Numbered from the stretch's first letter, positions 35,529 through 44,856 are shown. The stretch is DNA of 64,000 nucleotides from Acidimicrobiaceae bacterium (GCA_020637295.1 JACJWF010000001.1:434001-498000); one strand, 5' to 3'. Translations and numbers: made by a program. The notes: generated by a model not told the origin, from the sequence alone.

Positions 35529-35780
35529 GTGCGCGTGTGGATCGATCAGGACCTCTGCACCGGCGACGGGCTGTGCGTCGACCACTGCCACGACGTGTTC
35601 GTCCTGCTGGAGGACGGCATCGCCTATGTCGCCGAGGACGGCAGGGTGCTGAACGACCCTGGCGGTTCCGGCAGCCTGGCGGACGTGCCACCCCGTCATG
35701 TGCCGGCCGTCATCAACGCCGCCTCTGCCTGCCCCGGCGAGTGCATCTTCATCGAGACCAGCCGCGTCCCGGCCGCGTAG
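35529..35780 (+). CDS. 3Fe-4S-type ferredoxin
   Basis: An 83-residue acidic electron carrier. Cysteines are C10-x5-C16 in 'LCTGDGLCVDHC', with an extra C20, and the distal 'ASACPGECIF'. The C-x5-C and CP arrangement with 'DGIAYV' matches the small ferredoxins that serve cytochromes P450 and related oxygenases. The additional cysteine at position 20 leaves open a 4Fe-4S cluster. No P450 gene is in the window, so its partner is elsewhere. Confidence 0.85.
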   Translation: MRVWIDQDLCTGDGLCVDHCHDVFVLLEDGIAYVAEDGRVLNDPGGSGSLADVPPRHVPAVINAASACPGECIFIETSRVPAA

Positions 35781-35843
35781 CGCCGGCGCAGCCAACCCTG
35801 CCCGTTCATACTTCGCTCACAACCCTGTGGTTCCATGTGGTGC

Positions 35844-37106
35844 ATGGAAGAACGAGACAGGGTGGTGTGGTTGCACCGCTCCGGCGGGTTCGGCCTCCCG
35901 GCGGCGCAACTGCAGGCGGCGGTGGATGCGGGCGCCGAGGCAGAGTTGCAGCGCCTGCTGGACCCCGACGGGGCCGGCGGCCCGCCCTCGGTGGACCCGT
36001 GGGACGACACCCTGTTGCCGCTGGACCCGATGGATCGCGAGGCCCGCATCCATGCCGTGGGTGCGTGGCTGCGGCAGATGATCGAAACCGGTCAGCCGGC
36101 GCTGGACCGGATGGCCTGGTGGTGGCACGGCCACCTCGTGAGTGGGCTGGACAAGGTGCGCTTCGCCCGGGCGATGGTGGAGCAGGTCCGCCTGTTCCGC
36201 CGTGACGGGCTGGGCAGCTTCCCGGCGCTGCTGCGTTCGATCACGCTCGACCCGGCGATGCTGCTGTACCTCGACCTGCACACGTCCACGGGCAGGCAGC
36301 CCAACGAGAACTACGCCCGCGAACTGCTGGAGTTGTTCGCCCTCGGCGTGGGCGAGTACGAGGAAGCGGACGTGAAGGCCGCAGCCACGGCGCTCACCGG
36401 GTGGGTGCTGCAGCGCACCGGCGACGTGCAGTTCGCCCCGCTGCGCCACGACGACGATCCGCAGGAGCTCCTCGGGGCCAGCGGTGTGCACAACCTGGAC
36501 ACGGTGCTGTCGGCGGTGGTCGCCCACCCGGCGATGCCCGGCTTCCTCGCCCGGTCGCTGGCCGAGGAGGTGCTCGGCACCACCGACGAGACGGTCACCG
36601 GCAGGATCGCCGATGCGTTCGCGGCCTCGGGGTTCGACTGCCGCGAGTTGCTGCGGGCCACTCTCCAGGAAGGCATCGACGGTCACGCCGAGCCGGTGGT
36701 GCTGGCGCCGGTGCCGTGGTTCGCCCAGTCGATGCGGGTCTGCGAGGCGGGTCTGCGGCCCCAGGCCGACGCGGGGGCGCTGGCCCAGTACCTGCGCGAT
36801 GCCGGTCAGTTGCCGATGCTGCCGCCCAACGTCGCCGGGTGGCCCGGCGGGTCGTCCTGGTTCGGCTCCGGTGCCCTGATCGCTCGCGCCAACCTGGCAT
36901 CGCTGGTGGCCCGGCGGGCCTCGTCCGCCGTCGTCGACGCCGCCCGCAGCGACGACCCGGCCGTGCTGGCCGAGGTGCTGGGCCTGCCCGCCGCTGGGTT
37001 CGGGGACGAGTCCGCCGCAGCGCTGCTCGCCGCGCCGCGGGGCACGGAACGACTCGGCGTCGCCCTCGTCACCCCCGAGTTCATGATCGTGGAGGCCCCC
37101 CGATGA
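35844..37106 (+). CDS. DUF1800-family protein
   Basis: A 420-residue protein with the DUF1800 hallmarks 'RMAWWWHGHLVSGLDKVR', 'PNENYARELLELFALGVG', 'LTGWVLQR' and 'LPPNVAGWPGGSSWFG'. DUF1800 and DUF1501 genes almost always occur as a pair, as here, and are thought to act together at the cell surface, but their activity is unknown. This protein has no signal peptide, unlike its partner. It could be carried out by its Tat-targeted partner, which is inference. The ATG at 35844 is used; an in-frame ATG at 35835 would add MWC. Confidence 0.82.
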   Translation: MEERDRVVWLHRSGGFGLPAAQLQAAVDAGAEAELQRLLDPDGAGGPPSVDPWDDTLLPLDPMDREARIHAVGAWLRQMIETGQPALDRMAWWWHGHLVSGLDKVRFARAMVEQVRLFRRDGLGSFPALLRSITLDPAMLLYLDLHTSTGRQPNENYARELLELFALGVGEYEEADVKAAATALTGWVLQRTGDVQFAPLRHDDDPQELLGASGVHNLDTVLSAVVAHPAMPGFLARSLAEEVLGTTDETVTGRIADAFAASGFDCRELLRATLQEGIDGHAEPVVLAPVPWFAQSMRVCEAGLRPQADAGALAQYLRDAGQLPMLPPNVAGWPGGSSWFGSGALIARANLASLVARRASSAVVDAARSDDPAVLAEVLGLPAAGFGDESAAALLAAPRGTERLGVALVTPEFMIVEAPR

Positions 37107-38380
37107 GCCGCATCCCGTTCTCCCGCCGCCGCTTCATCCAGGCCGGCGCCGGTGCCGTCACCGTCGTGGGCCTCGGCGCGTGCACCGATGACGGCGTCAC
37201 CCTGCCGGTGGGGCCCACGTCCACCGTGCCGGCCGCGCCGTCCACGGCTCCGGCCAGCACGACGGCGACCACCTCCGTCACGTCCACCACCGCGCCGGGT
37301 GCCGGCGGGCCGCGACGTCTGGTGGTCGTGCAACTCAACGGCGGCAACGACATGCTCAACACGCTGCCGCCCAGTGACGGTCGCTACCAGGACCTGCGGC
37401 CCGGAATCGCCATCCCCGAGGCGGACCGCCTGGCGCTCACCGGCGAGACGACCGTCGCGCTGCACCCGTCGTTGGCGCCGCTGCTGCCGCACTGGGAGGC
37501 GGGGCACCTGGCGCTGGTGCAGGGGATCGGCTTCCCGGATCCCAACCGCTCGCACTTCGTGTCGATGGACCGCTGGTGGCGGGCCGACGAGCTCACCCGG
37601 CCGGGCTGGCTGGGGCGGGTGCTGGACGCGGAGGCCGGGCAGTGGACGGCGCTCGCCGCCACCGGCATCGGCGGGGCGGCACCGCTGCTCAACGGAGCCA
37701 CCGCCCAGCCGACGATCATCTCCTCGCCGGGGGCGTTCCAGCTGCAGATCTTGGAGCCGTCGTGGCTGGACTTCGGGAGCGGCGACGCCACTTCGCTGGC
37801 GGGCCGCTACCGCCAGTCGCTCGCCACCGCGCTCGAGGCGATGGAGGACTTCGCCGGCCTGGTCACCGAGGCCGAGGACTCCGCCGACCTCCCCGAGTTC
37901 GCCGGGGGCAACCCGATCAGCGATGGCCTCGCAACTGCCGCTGCGCTGCTGGCCGCTGACGTGGGGGCGCGGATCGTGGTGGTGTCCGCGTCCGGCTTCG
38001 ACACCCACAGTGGCCAGCCGTCGGTGCAGGCCGGATTGCTGGCCGACCTGGCACAGGGGTTGAGCGGGTTCCAGCAGGCGATGGACGCCGGCGGGTTGGG
38101 GCAGGACGTGCTGGTGGTGACCACCAGCGAGTTCGGCCGGCGGGCCGCGGAGAATGCCAGCGAGGGCACCGACCACGGTGCCGGCGGCCTGTCGATCGTG
38201 CTCGGTGACGCCGTGCAGGGTGGCCGGTACGGCTCGGCCGACCTGGGTGATCTGCTCGACGGCGACATCCGCCCGGTGATCGACCCGCGGGCGATGTACA
38301 CGGCCTGCCTGGATTGGCTCGGCGCGGACGTGGAGGCCGTGCTGGGTCGTCGCTACGACAGCCTCAGCGTGCTGCGCTGA
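37103..38380 (+). CDS. DUF1501-family exported protein (Tat/lipoprotein signal)
   Basis: A 425-residue protein. The twin-arginine motif 'SRRRFIQAGAG' (residues 7-17) leads to 'VVGLGAC' with C27 as a possible lipidation site. A Thr/Pro/Ala linker (residues 35-70) follows, then the DUF1501 core, 'VVVQLNGGNDMLNTLPP', 'FPDPNRSHFVSMDRWWRA' and 'VVTTSEFGRRAAENASEGTDHG'. The core belongs to the alkaline-phosphatase/sulfatase-like fold, and its His/Asp residues could bind metal. It overlaps the DUF1800 gene by 4 nt (ATGA), so the pair is co-translated. Confidence 0.85.
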   Translation: MSRIPFSRRRFIQAGAGAVTVVGLGACTDDGVTLPVGPTSTVPAAPSTAPASTTATTSVTSTTAPGAGGPRRLVVVQLNGGNDMLNTLPPSDGRYQDLRPGIAIPEADRLALTGETTVALHPSLAPLLPHWEAGHLALVQGIGFPDPNRSHFVSMDRWWRADELTRPGWLGRVLDAEAGQWTALAATGIGGAAPLLNGATAQPTIISSPGAFQLQILEPSWLDFGSGDATSLAGRYRQSLATALEAMEDFAGLVTEAEDSADLPEFAGGNPISDGLATAAALLAADVGARIVVVSASGFDTHSGQPSVQAGLLADLAQGLSGFQQAMDAGGLGQDVLVVTTSEFGRRAAENASEGTDHGAGGLSIVLGDAVQGGRYGSADLGDLLDGDIRPVIDPRAMYTACLDWLGADVEAVLGRRYDSLSVLR

Positions 38381-38383
38381 CGG

Positions 38384-40651
38384 TCACGCCGGCGCCGACT
38401 CCTCGGGCCCTGGCCGGTCGGGCTGCGGTGCGTCCTCGGGCTGCGGTGCGTCCTCGGGGGTCGACGGGTCCTCGGGGGTCGAGTCCTCGGTCTCGGGCTG
38501 CGGTGCGTCCTCGGGAGTCGCCGGCGCGTCCTCGGCTGCCGGTGCGTCTCCGGTCAACGAGTCTTCGGTCGGCATCTCGCCGGCGCCGGCGTCGGTCGCC
38601 CCGGCCTCCGCCGCGGCGGCGGCTGCGGCTGCGGTTGCAGCGGCGCGTTCGCGCCTGCGGCGACCGCGGCGCCGGAGGATCCAGATGAGGCCGACGATCA
38701 GCACCAGCGCTCCGACCACGATGCCAGCCACCACGAGTGCCCGGCTGCGGCCCACGTCGGGCGCCTTGTCGATGGTACGGGTCACCTCGCCGGCGCGGGC
38801 TCGTGCGGTGTCCAGGTCGCCCTTGCCCCAGGCGACGCGGGCCTCGTCCAGCAGCGCCGGCAGGTTGGTGCCGATCAGGCCGATGTTGCCGAAGAAGCCG
38901 TCGTCCTCACCTTCCAATTCGGCGGCGGCCAGCACGGCCTCGGCGGCATCGATCTGGTCGGCGATGTCGTCCGCGACCGCGTCGAGGTCGTCGTCGGAGG
39001 TCGCGGCCTGGTAGCCGGCCTCGAAGCCGTCGGGGTACGGCTGGCCCATGTCCGCAGCGATGGTGTCGAGGTCGTCGCGGGCGGCCAACACCTCTTCGGC
39101 CGTGGACACCAGGGCCTGGGCGTCCTCGAACTGCCAGGCCTCCATCTCTTCGCGCAGCCCGTCCGGCACGGCCCACTCGCCGCCCTCGTCGGCCAGCGCG
39201 TGGTAGGCGTCTCGCGCACTGTCTCGTTCGTCGAGGAGGTCGGCCTGCGAGGACGTCAGCACCCAGTCTTCGAAGAGGGCCTCCACCTCGTCGGAGCCGC
39301 CGACCTCCTCGAACAGGTCGAGCAGCCGCTTCCAGTCCACCGCGCCCGGCGCGGTGATCTCCGCTTCGCCGTTCTCGCCGACGTACGGGGTGGTGCCGTC
39401 GGCAACCGCGGCCAGGACTTCGCGCATGCCGTCCTCGCCGATCTCGTCGAACAACTGCTGCACCACCCAGTACGAGGCGTTGTAGCCGTAGGCCTCCTCG
39501 GCGTCGGTGCCGCTGTCCGACAGGCTGGACCGCCACGACGCCAGCTGCACATGGCCGGCCGCGCCGCGGCGCGGCTCGTCGGGCTCCTGGGCCTCACCGC
39601 CCAGCTGGACCGTGGCGGCGTTGGCGTACACCTGGGCGTAGCCCTCGCTCATCCACCGGTCGTCGAACCAGTCGCCGTTGAACCAGGCGTGCGACAGTTC
39701 GTGGAGCACCACGTTCTGGTCCAGTTCCTCGTCGATCTCGATCTCGTTGACGGACGTCTCGAACCAGCCGGCGTACCCGTAGAGGTAGGGCGTGTACGCC
39801 TCGCGGATCTCCACCTCGTCGGTGATCGGCCAGTCCTGGCCGAGCAGGGTTTCCAGCAGGGGCACCCCGTCCTGCACCTGGGTGTGCACGAACGCCGCCC
39901 ACTCGGGGTCGTCCGGCCAGGCGCGGATGGCGAACGTGGCGTCGCCCAGCAGCACGGACTCGTAGTTCAGTGCCCCGTCGTTGCGGGCCGAGACGAAGAA
40001 GGAGAACTCGTCGGGCTGGGCGATGTCGGTGGCCGTGTAGACCCGGTTGCCGCCCTCCACGGTGCTGGTGACGCCTGCGCCGAAGGTCTCCACGTCGAAC
40101 CCCTGGGGCACGACGACCTTCACCGTCACCTTGCCGGCGTCGCCGATGCCGAATGCTTCGAAGGCGGCATAGGCGAGGTTGACGCGGGACGGGCGATGGT
40201 CGCGCGGGTCCAGCCCGGTGATGTCGTAGCTGACGTTGATCCGGGCGGTCTGCTGGTAGAAGAGGTTCGACGCGAAGTCCACGTCCAGCACGTAGAACGT
40301 GTCCACGCCGCTGACCAGCCGGGGGCTGACGTTCACCGGCGTGCCGCGCGACGTGCTGGCCACCGGGTCGTTGGCGCCCACCGGCACGGCGATCGAGAAG
40401 CCGGTGAAGTAGCGGCGGCGGATGTAGTTGCCCTCGCGCTGGTCCGGCAGTGTGTTGGTGAAGGTCATCTCGGCCACCACGTGCACGACGCCCCGGTTGG
40501 GGTCCACCGTGTAGGTGGTGACGCTGGTGACCACCAACCCGTCTCGGGCCGCGGCCTCGGCGGAGGCGGTGGCAGGGGTGGTGACCCACGGGATGAGGAA
40601 CACCGCCACGGCGAGTGATGCGATGAACCGCCTGAGCGCACTTCGGAGCAT
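38384..40651 (-). CDS. Membrane-anchored gluzincin-type metallopeptidase-like protein
   Basis: A 755-residue exported protein. It has a signal peptide (residues 1-30), a beta-rich domain (about 35-260), and then the zinc motif 'VVLHELSHAWFNGDWFDDRW' with HExxH in the form HELSH at about residue 315. 'MSEGYAQVYANAA' supplies the downstream glutamate of M1-like gluzincins. A helical region (about 470-640) is followed by one membrane helix ('ALVVAGIVVGALVLIVGLIW'), a basic stop-transfer and a cytoplasmic Ala/Pro/Glu-rich tail with repeated 'PEDAPQP' units. It probably acts outside the cell. TAGGTT 7 nt before the ATG supports the start. Confidence 0.78.
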   Translation of the reverse strand: MLRSALRRFIASLAVAVFLIPWVTTPATASAEAAARDGLVVTSVTTYTVDPNRGVVHVVAEMTFTNTLPDQREGNYIRRRYFTGFSIAVPVGANDPVASTSRGTPVNVSPRLVSGVDTFYVLDVDFASNLFYQQTARINVSYDITGLDPRDHRPSRVNLAYAAFEAFGIGDAGKVTVKVVVPQGFDVETFGAGVTSTVEGGNRVYTATDIAQPDEFSFFVSARNDGALNYESVLLGDATFAIRAWPDDPEWAAFVHTQVQDGVPLLETLLGQDWPITDEVEIREAYTPYLYGYAGWFETSVNEIEIDEELDQNVVLHELSHAWFNGDWFDDRWMSEGYAQVYANAATVQLGGEAQEPDEPRRGAAGHVQLASWRSSLSDSGTDAEEAYGYNASYWVVQQLFDEIGEDGMREVLAAVADGTTPYVGENGEAEITAPGAVDWKRLLDLFEEVGGSDEVEALFEDWVLTSSQADLLDERDSARDAYHALADEGGEWAVPDGLREEMEAWQFEDAQALVSTAEEVLAARDDLDTIAADMGQPYPDGFEAGYQAATSDDDLDAVADDIADQIDAAEAVLAAAELEGEDDGFFGNIGLIGTNLPALLDEARVAWGKGDLDTARARAGEVTRTIDKAPDVGRSRALVVAGIVVGALVLIVGLIWILRRRGRRRRERAAATAAAAAAAAEAGATDAGAGEMPTEDSLTGDAPAAEDAPATPEDAPQPETEDSTPEDPSTPEDAPQPEDAPQPDRPGPEESAPA

Positions 40652-40658
40652 TCCGGTG

Positions 40659-40664
40659 AACCTA
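40659..40664 (-). promoter_or_regulatory. -10 hexamer of the gluzincin gene
   Basis: TAGGTT on the minus strand, 7 nt before ATG 40651. Confidence 0.55.
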
Positions 40665-40724
40665 TTCGGTTCCGGGCCGCTGGGAAAGCCCGAACACGGG
40701 TGGGCGGCTCACCGATGGATTGTT

Positions 40725-40738
40725 ACTATGCCCGTAGT
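40725..40738. promoter_or_regulatory. Candidate suf operator upstream of sufB
   Basis: ACTATGCCCGTAGT, an imperfect inverted repeat (ACTA..../..GTAGT), 36 nt before the sufB GTG. The same 14-mer with two changes, a perfect repeat, precedes sufD at 47791. The following AT-rich stretch (GGAAATTTTCC versus AGAATTTCG) is also shared. Confidence 0.6.
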
Positions 40739-40774
40739 GGAAATTTTCCGACCCCTCGGCGAACGGAGCGCGGT

Positions 40775-43336
40775 GTGACCAACTTCGATCTCGATCTCAG
40801 CAAGTACGACCTCGGCTGGAGCGACAGCGACGTGGAGTACGCGTTCACCCCGCGCAAGGGGCTGAACGACGAAGTGGTCGACGAGATCAGCTGGTGGAAG
40901 GGCGAGCCGCGGTGGATGACCCAGTTCCGCCAGCGCAGCCTGCGCCTGTTCGACCGCAAGCCGATGGCCGAGTGGTTCGCGGTGAACATGCCGGACATCG
41001 ACTTCCAGGACATCTACTACTACCTCAAGCCGGCGACGGACCAGGTGAGCGAGTGGGACGACCTGCCCGAGCAGATGAAGGCCACCTACGAGAAGCTCGG
41101 CATCCCCGAAGCGGAGCGCAAGTACCTCGCCGGCGTCACCGCGCAGTATGAGTCCGAAGTCGTCTTTCATAAGAATCGCTCAGAATTGGAGGCTCAGGGC
41201 ATCCTGTTCTGCGACATGGACACCGCGCTGCGGGAGTACCCGGAGCTGGTCAAGGAGCACTTCGGCACGGTCATCCCTCCCGGGGACAACAAGTTCGCCG
41301 CGCTGAACACGGCGGTGTGGTCGGGCGGGTGCCTCACGGCCGGGGCCATGGTGAACGTCCGTGATCGCGGGCTGGTGAGCATCGCGGACATCCGCGAAGG
41401 CGATGAGGTCTTCGGGGTGAACGGGCTCGGTGACCTCGAGCGCGGCAAGGTGCTGGCCACGGTCGAGAGCGGCGTGAAGCCCGTGTACCGCCTGCAGGTC
41501 GCCGGCCGCACCGTGGAGGCAACCGGGAACCATCCGTTCCTCGTTGCCCGCCGTGTGGAAGCGGGCGGGCGCTTGCGCTGGACTCGGCAGTGGGTGGCGC
41601 TCGATGACATCGAGGTTGGGGAGCCGATCGCGGTGGCCCGGGTGCTGCCCGACGACGGCGAGGCGATGGAGCTGCCTCGGCCGGAGGGCTACGTGCGGAA
41701 CCGACACCACGAGACCTTGCGCTTCCCGGCGCAGACCAGCGAGGAACTGATGTGGCTCCTCGGCGTGTTGCTCGGCGACGGTCATGTTGCCGCACCGCAT
41801 CCACACATGCGCCAGATCTCGTTCTCGCTCCCGGACGAAGACCCCTGCCAGCACGAGGCCAAGCAGGCTCTCCAGCGGCTGTTCGGCATCACGACGTTCA
41901 CCGCGGTGAAGTGCGGTTTTGTCGTCAGTTCCAAGCAGCTCGGCGTGTGGCTGGAGCAGCTCGGCTTCGGTGGGCTCGCCTCGACGAAGCGAATTCCCCA
42001 TTGGGTGTTCTCGCTGCCTCGCTACCAGCAGCTCGGTCTGCTCGCCGGGCTGATCGACTCCGACGGCTGGACGGAGAACGGTGGTCGGCTGATGAGTATC
42101 GAACTTGCCAACCGGGAACTGGTGGAGGACATCCGTCAGCTGGCAATCGCGTGTGGGCTTCGCTGCGATGGTGAGTCGCTTGAGCGCTCGCGCCGTACCC
42201 GATTCGCCGATGGCCGAGAGGTGGCATCGACACACTGGCGCCTTCGGATCGCGGGCGATCTCGATCTCGTCCCTGTGCGCGACCCGAAGAAGGTCGGCCT
42301 TGAGGCAACCCGCGGACGCGGCGCCGGCCACACGGCGGCGACGGGCCTCAACTTCTCCTCGCTCGTCACCGACACGGTCGGCTTCGCTGTCCTCAAGGCC
42401 AAGGAGTTCGCCGGCGAGGCACCGACCTTCGACATCCAAGTGGTTGGCTTGGAGAACTTCGTCGCCAATGGCATCGTCGCCCACAACTCCTTCATCTACG
42501 TGCCGCCGGGGGTGGAGTGCGAGATGCCGTTGCAGGCGTACTTCCGGATCAACTCGGAGAACGCCGGCCAGTTCGAGCGCACGCTGATCATCGCCGACGA
42601 GGGTTCGCAGGTGCACTACATCGAGGGCTGCTCGGCACCCGTGTACACGAACGACTCGCTGCACTCCGCCGTGGTGGAGATCGTGGTGAAGCCGCACGCC
42701 CGCGTCACCTACACCACCATCCAGAACTGGTCGCCGAACGTCTACAACCTGGTCACCAAGCGGGCCCGGGTGGAGGAAGCCGGCCACATGGAGTGGATCG
42801 ACGGCAACATCGGCTCCAAGCTGACGATGAAGTACCCGTCCGTCTACCTCGTCGGGCCGAAGGCCACGGGCGAGGTGCTGTCGGTGGCCTACGCCGGCCC
42901 CGGCCAGCACCAGGACGCCGGCGCCAAGATGGTCCACGCCGCGCCGGAGACCACGTCGAAGATCGTGTCCAAGTCGATCAGCAAGGACGGCGGCATCACC
43001 ACGTACCGCGGCCTGGTCCGGGTGGACGAAGGCGCCCACGGCTGCAAGAGCCATGTCCAGTGCGACGCCCTGATCCTCGACGAGCAGAGTGAGAGCCGCA
43101 CCCTCCCGTACATGGAGGTGGGCGAGCGCGACGCCCAGATCGGCCACGAGGCCACGGTCTCCAAGATCGCCGACGAACAGCTCTTCTACCTGATGTCCCG
43201 CGGCCTGTCGCAGGAGCAGGCGATGGGCATGGTGGTGAACGGCTTCATCGAGCCGATCACCCGCACCCTCCCGATGGAGTACGCCGTCGAGTGGAGCCGC
43301 CTCATCGAGCTCCAGATGGAAGGCTCCGTCGGCTGA
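40775..43336 (+). CDS. sufB: Fe-S cluster assembly protein SufB containing an intein
   Basis: An 853-codon gene. After removal of the 386-residue intein (residues 186-571) the host protein is 467 residues, normal for SufB. Extein segments include 'WWKGEPRWMTQFRQRSLRLF', 'NTAVWSGG' just before the intein and 'SFIYVPPGVECEMPLQAYF' just after it, and 'GHEATVSKIADEQLFYLMSRG' near the end (key residues H, E, A, Q, Y). SufB forms the scaffold with SufD and SufC on which clusters are built. GGAG precedes the GTG start. Unusually, the rest of the cluster (sufD, Rieske protein, sufC) lies 4.5 kb downstream, past an inserted region. Confidence 0.95.
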   Translation: MTNFDLDLSKYDLGWSDSDVEYAFTPRKGLNDEVVDEISWWKGEPRWMTQFRQRSLRLFDRKPMAEWFAVNMPDIDFQDIYYYLKPATDQVSEWDDLPEQMKATYEKLGIPEAERKYLAGVTAQYESEVVFHKNRSELEAQGILFCDMDTALREYPELVKEHFGTVIPPGDNKFAALNTAVWSGGCLTAGAMVNVRDRGLVSIADIREGDEVFGVNGLGDLERGKVLATVESGVKPVYRLQVAGRTVEATGNHPFLVARRVEAGGRLRWTRQWVALDDIEVGEPIAVARVLPDDGEAMELPRPEGYVRNRHHETLRFPAQTSEELMWLLGVLLGDGHVAAPHPHMRQISFSLPDEDPCQHEAKQALQRLFGITTFTAVKCGFVVSSKQLGVWLEQLGFGGLASTKRIPHWVFSLPRYQQLGLLAGLIDSDGWTENGGRLMSIELANRELVEDIRQLAIACGLRCDGESLERSRRTRFADGREVASTHWRLRIAGDLDLVPVRDPKKVGLEATRGRGAGHTAATGLNFSSLVTDTVGFAVLKAKEFAGEAPTFDIQVVGLENFVANGIVAHNSFIYVPPGVECEMPLQAYFRINSENAGQFERTLIIADEGSQVHYIEGCSAPVYTNDSLHSAVVEIVVKPHARVTYTTIQNWSPNVYNLVTKRARVEEAGHMEWIDGNIGSKLTMKYPSVYLVGPKATGEVLSVAYAGPGQHQDAGAKMVHAAPETTSKIVSKSISKDGGITTYRGLVRVDEGAHGCKSHVQCDALILDEQSESRTLPYMEVGERDAQIGHEATVSKIADEQLFYLMSRGLSQEQAMGMVVNGFIEPITRTLPMEYAVEWSRLIELQMEGSVG
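41330..42487 (+). other. SufB intein with LAGLIDADG homing endonuclease
   Basis: The intein begins with C186 ('CLTAGAMVNVRD', splicing block A). It has the N3-like block 'VEATGNHPFLV' and two LAGLIDADG motifs, 'LLGVLLGDGHV' and 'LLAGLIDSDGW', each with its catalytic aspartate. It ends 'FVANGIVAHN' followed by Ser+1. All splicing residues (Cys1, block-B His, penultimate His, Asn, Ser+1) are present, so it should splice and may still home. It sits at the WSGG/SFIYVP site, also known from mycobacterial SufB. Confidence 0.93.
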
Positions 43337-43373
43337 CGACCCCCCTATCCCCGGGGCCCCTCCGGGTTTACGT

Positions 43374-43425
43374 AAATGCTGCCGGGCTCTGACCAGGGAT
43401 GACGCGTCGGCATTCTTGACACAGA
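43374..43425. repeat. Left inverted repeat flanking a two-gene cassette
   Basis: A 52-bp segment beginning AAATGCTGCCGG and ending TTCTTGACACAGA. It matches the reverse complement of 44857-44909 at about four bases in five, with the core CTGACCAGGGA and the end TTCTTGACACAGA identical. It begins 37 nt after the sufB stop. Confidence 0.8.
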
Positions 43426-43491
43426 CGTGGCGGTCGAACGGAAGCGGACGAACCGCTCAAGTCGTCGGTCGGCGATACCGATGAGCGCGGC

Positions 43492-44037
43492 ATGACCAGG
43501 AGTTGGCGGCGAGCACTCGGGCTGGGACGGTCGCAAGCCGATGTGGCCGGACTGGTGGGGTGGGAAGCGACAGGCGACACCCCCGCAGAGTGGATGCGCG
43601 TGTATCCGCCCGGCTCGTTGGGCACGGGCCTTGTCCTGGGTCTCGTACTCGCTCTGCCGGCGGTGCTCATGATCGAGATCGTCGGATACTGGGAGGCCCT
43701 CGTGGCGGCTGCTGCGGTCGGCGCGCTTCGTGCTCTCGGCGAGGCGTGGTGGGTTCGATCGCACCCACGACCTGTGGACACCGGCTTCCTGCTGATTCGC
43801 GGCCGGGCCGGGCGGTACGTCGCGGTGAACGACACGGTGCAGCGACGACTTGACGCGGACGCTCGCCTGACCGTGCGGCCTGTTCGCCGGCTCGGTCTCG
43901 AACTTGCGACAAGGGTTGAGGTGGCCGACGGCGGTCAAGTCTGGATCGGTGAGGTGGACGCTGGTCGACGTGTGCGACGGAGAATCGATCGGGTCTGGGA
44001 CCTCGATGAGGTGGGCGCAGCCCTGGAAGGTGCGTGA
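43492..44037 (+). CDS. Hypothetical protein with two membrane segments
   Basis: A 181-residue protein I do not recognise. Residues 43-62 ('LGTGLVLGLVLALPAVLMIE') and 66-84 form a hydrophobic hairpin. The C-terminal half is Arg/Val-rich and beta-like ('VRPVRRLGLELATRVEVADG'). It lies inside the inverted-repeat cassette and its stop overlaps the methyltransferase GTG (GTGA), so the two are translated together. Confidence 0.6.
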   Translation: MTRSWRRALGLGRSQADVAGLVGWEATGDTPAEWMRVYPPGSLGTGLVLGLVLALPAVLMIEIVGYWEALVAAAAVGALRALGEAWWVRSHPRPVDTGFLLIRGRAGRYVAVNDTVQRRLDADARLTVRPVRRLGLELATRVEVADGGQVWIGEVDAGRRVRRRIDRVWDLDEVGAALEGA

Positions 44038-44852
44038 GCCGGGCGCATCCGACGTCGTGGGAGACTCTGGCGGTGGAGCAGACCCAGGAGTACGACGCCA
44101 AGCTGGTGACCCTGCTCGAGTCGCTCTGGGGTGATGGCTACCTGTCGCCCGGCGGCGACGAGGAGACCGCACTCGTGCTCGACGGCCTGGATTTTCGCGG
44201 CGCCCGGGTGCTGGACATCGGCAGCGGCACGGGCGGTTGCGCCCGCTTCATCCACCACCGCTACGGCCCGGCGTCGGTCACCGGTGTCGATGTGGAGCCC
44301 GGGGTGGTCGAGGCCGCCAACGCCGCGGCTGCAGCGCAGGGCCTGACGACGGTGCGGTTCCAGGCGGTGGAGCCCGGCCCGCTGCCGTTCCCCGACGCCT
44401 CGTTCGACCTCGTGTTCAGCAAGGACTCGATCATCCACATCGCCGACAAGCACTCGGTGATGGCCGAGGTCGCCCGCGTGCTGGCCCCCGGTGGCGTCTT
44501 CGCCTGCAGCGACTGGATGAAGGGCGACGACCTGCCGCGTTCCGCCGCGCTGGAGGAGTACGAGCGGTTGGAGGGTCTCGGGTTCGGGCTCGCCTCGCCC
44601 GACGTGTATTTCGCCGCCCTGCGCGCCGCCGGCTTCGAGCAGATCACCTACACCGACCGCACCGCGTGGCTCGCCGCCAGGACCGCTGCGGAGCTTGCTG
44701 AGCTGGACGGCCCACTGCGCGCCCGGCTGGAGGCCTCGGCGGGTCGCGACTTCCTGGAGCACGAGATCGACGTCTGGCGCGCCCTTGCGGTGGTCACCGC
44801 CTCGGGCGAACTGGGTGCCGGACACCTCCGGGCGGCACGTCGGGCGGACTGA
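44034..44852 (+). CDS. SAM-dependent methyltransferase (phosphoethanolamine methyltransferase-like)
   Basis: A 272-residue methyltransferase. The SAM loop is 'VLDIGSGTGGCARFIHHRYG', the acidic strand 'VTGVDVEPGVVEAAN', then 'FDLVFSKDSIIHIADKHSVM' and 'LAPGGVFACSDWMKGDD'. The N-terminal 'QTQEYDAKLVTLLESLWGDG' and the SKDSIIHI segment resemble phosphoethanolamine and glycine/sarcosine N-methyltransferases. Phospholipid or osmolyte methylation is thus possible but unproven. The GTG at 44034 overlaps the preceding stop. It is the last gene inside the inverted-repeat cassette. Confidence 0.78.
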   Translation: MSRAHPTSWETLAVEQTQEYDAKLVTLLESLWGDGYLSPGGDEETALVLDGLDFRGARVLDIGSGTGGCARFIHHRYGPASVTGVDVEPGVVEAANAAAAAQGLTTVRFQAVEPGPLPFPDASFDLVFSKDSIIHIADKHSVMAEVARVLAPGGVFACSDWMKGDDLPRSAALEEYERLEGLGFGLASPDVYFAALRAAGFEQITYTDRTAWLAARTAAELAELDGPLRARLEASAGRDFLEHEIDVWRALAVVTASGELGAGHLRAARRAD

Positions 44853-44856
44853 CGGA

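Noticed and set aside
38400..38540. Microsatellite or recombination repeat in the gluzincin tail
   Set aside because: It is the coding sequence of a disordered Pro/Glu/Asp-rich cytoplasmic tail in a continuous frame.
43345..44172. Minus-strand genes opposite the cassette
   Set aside because: They are rich in Arg, Pro and Ser, typical of antisense reading of GC-rich genes, and lack family motifs.
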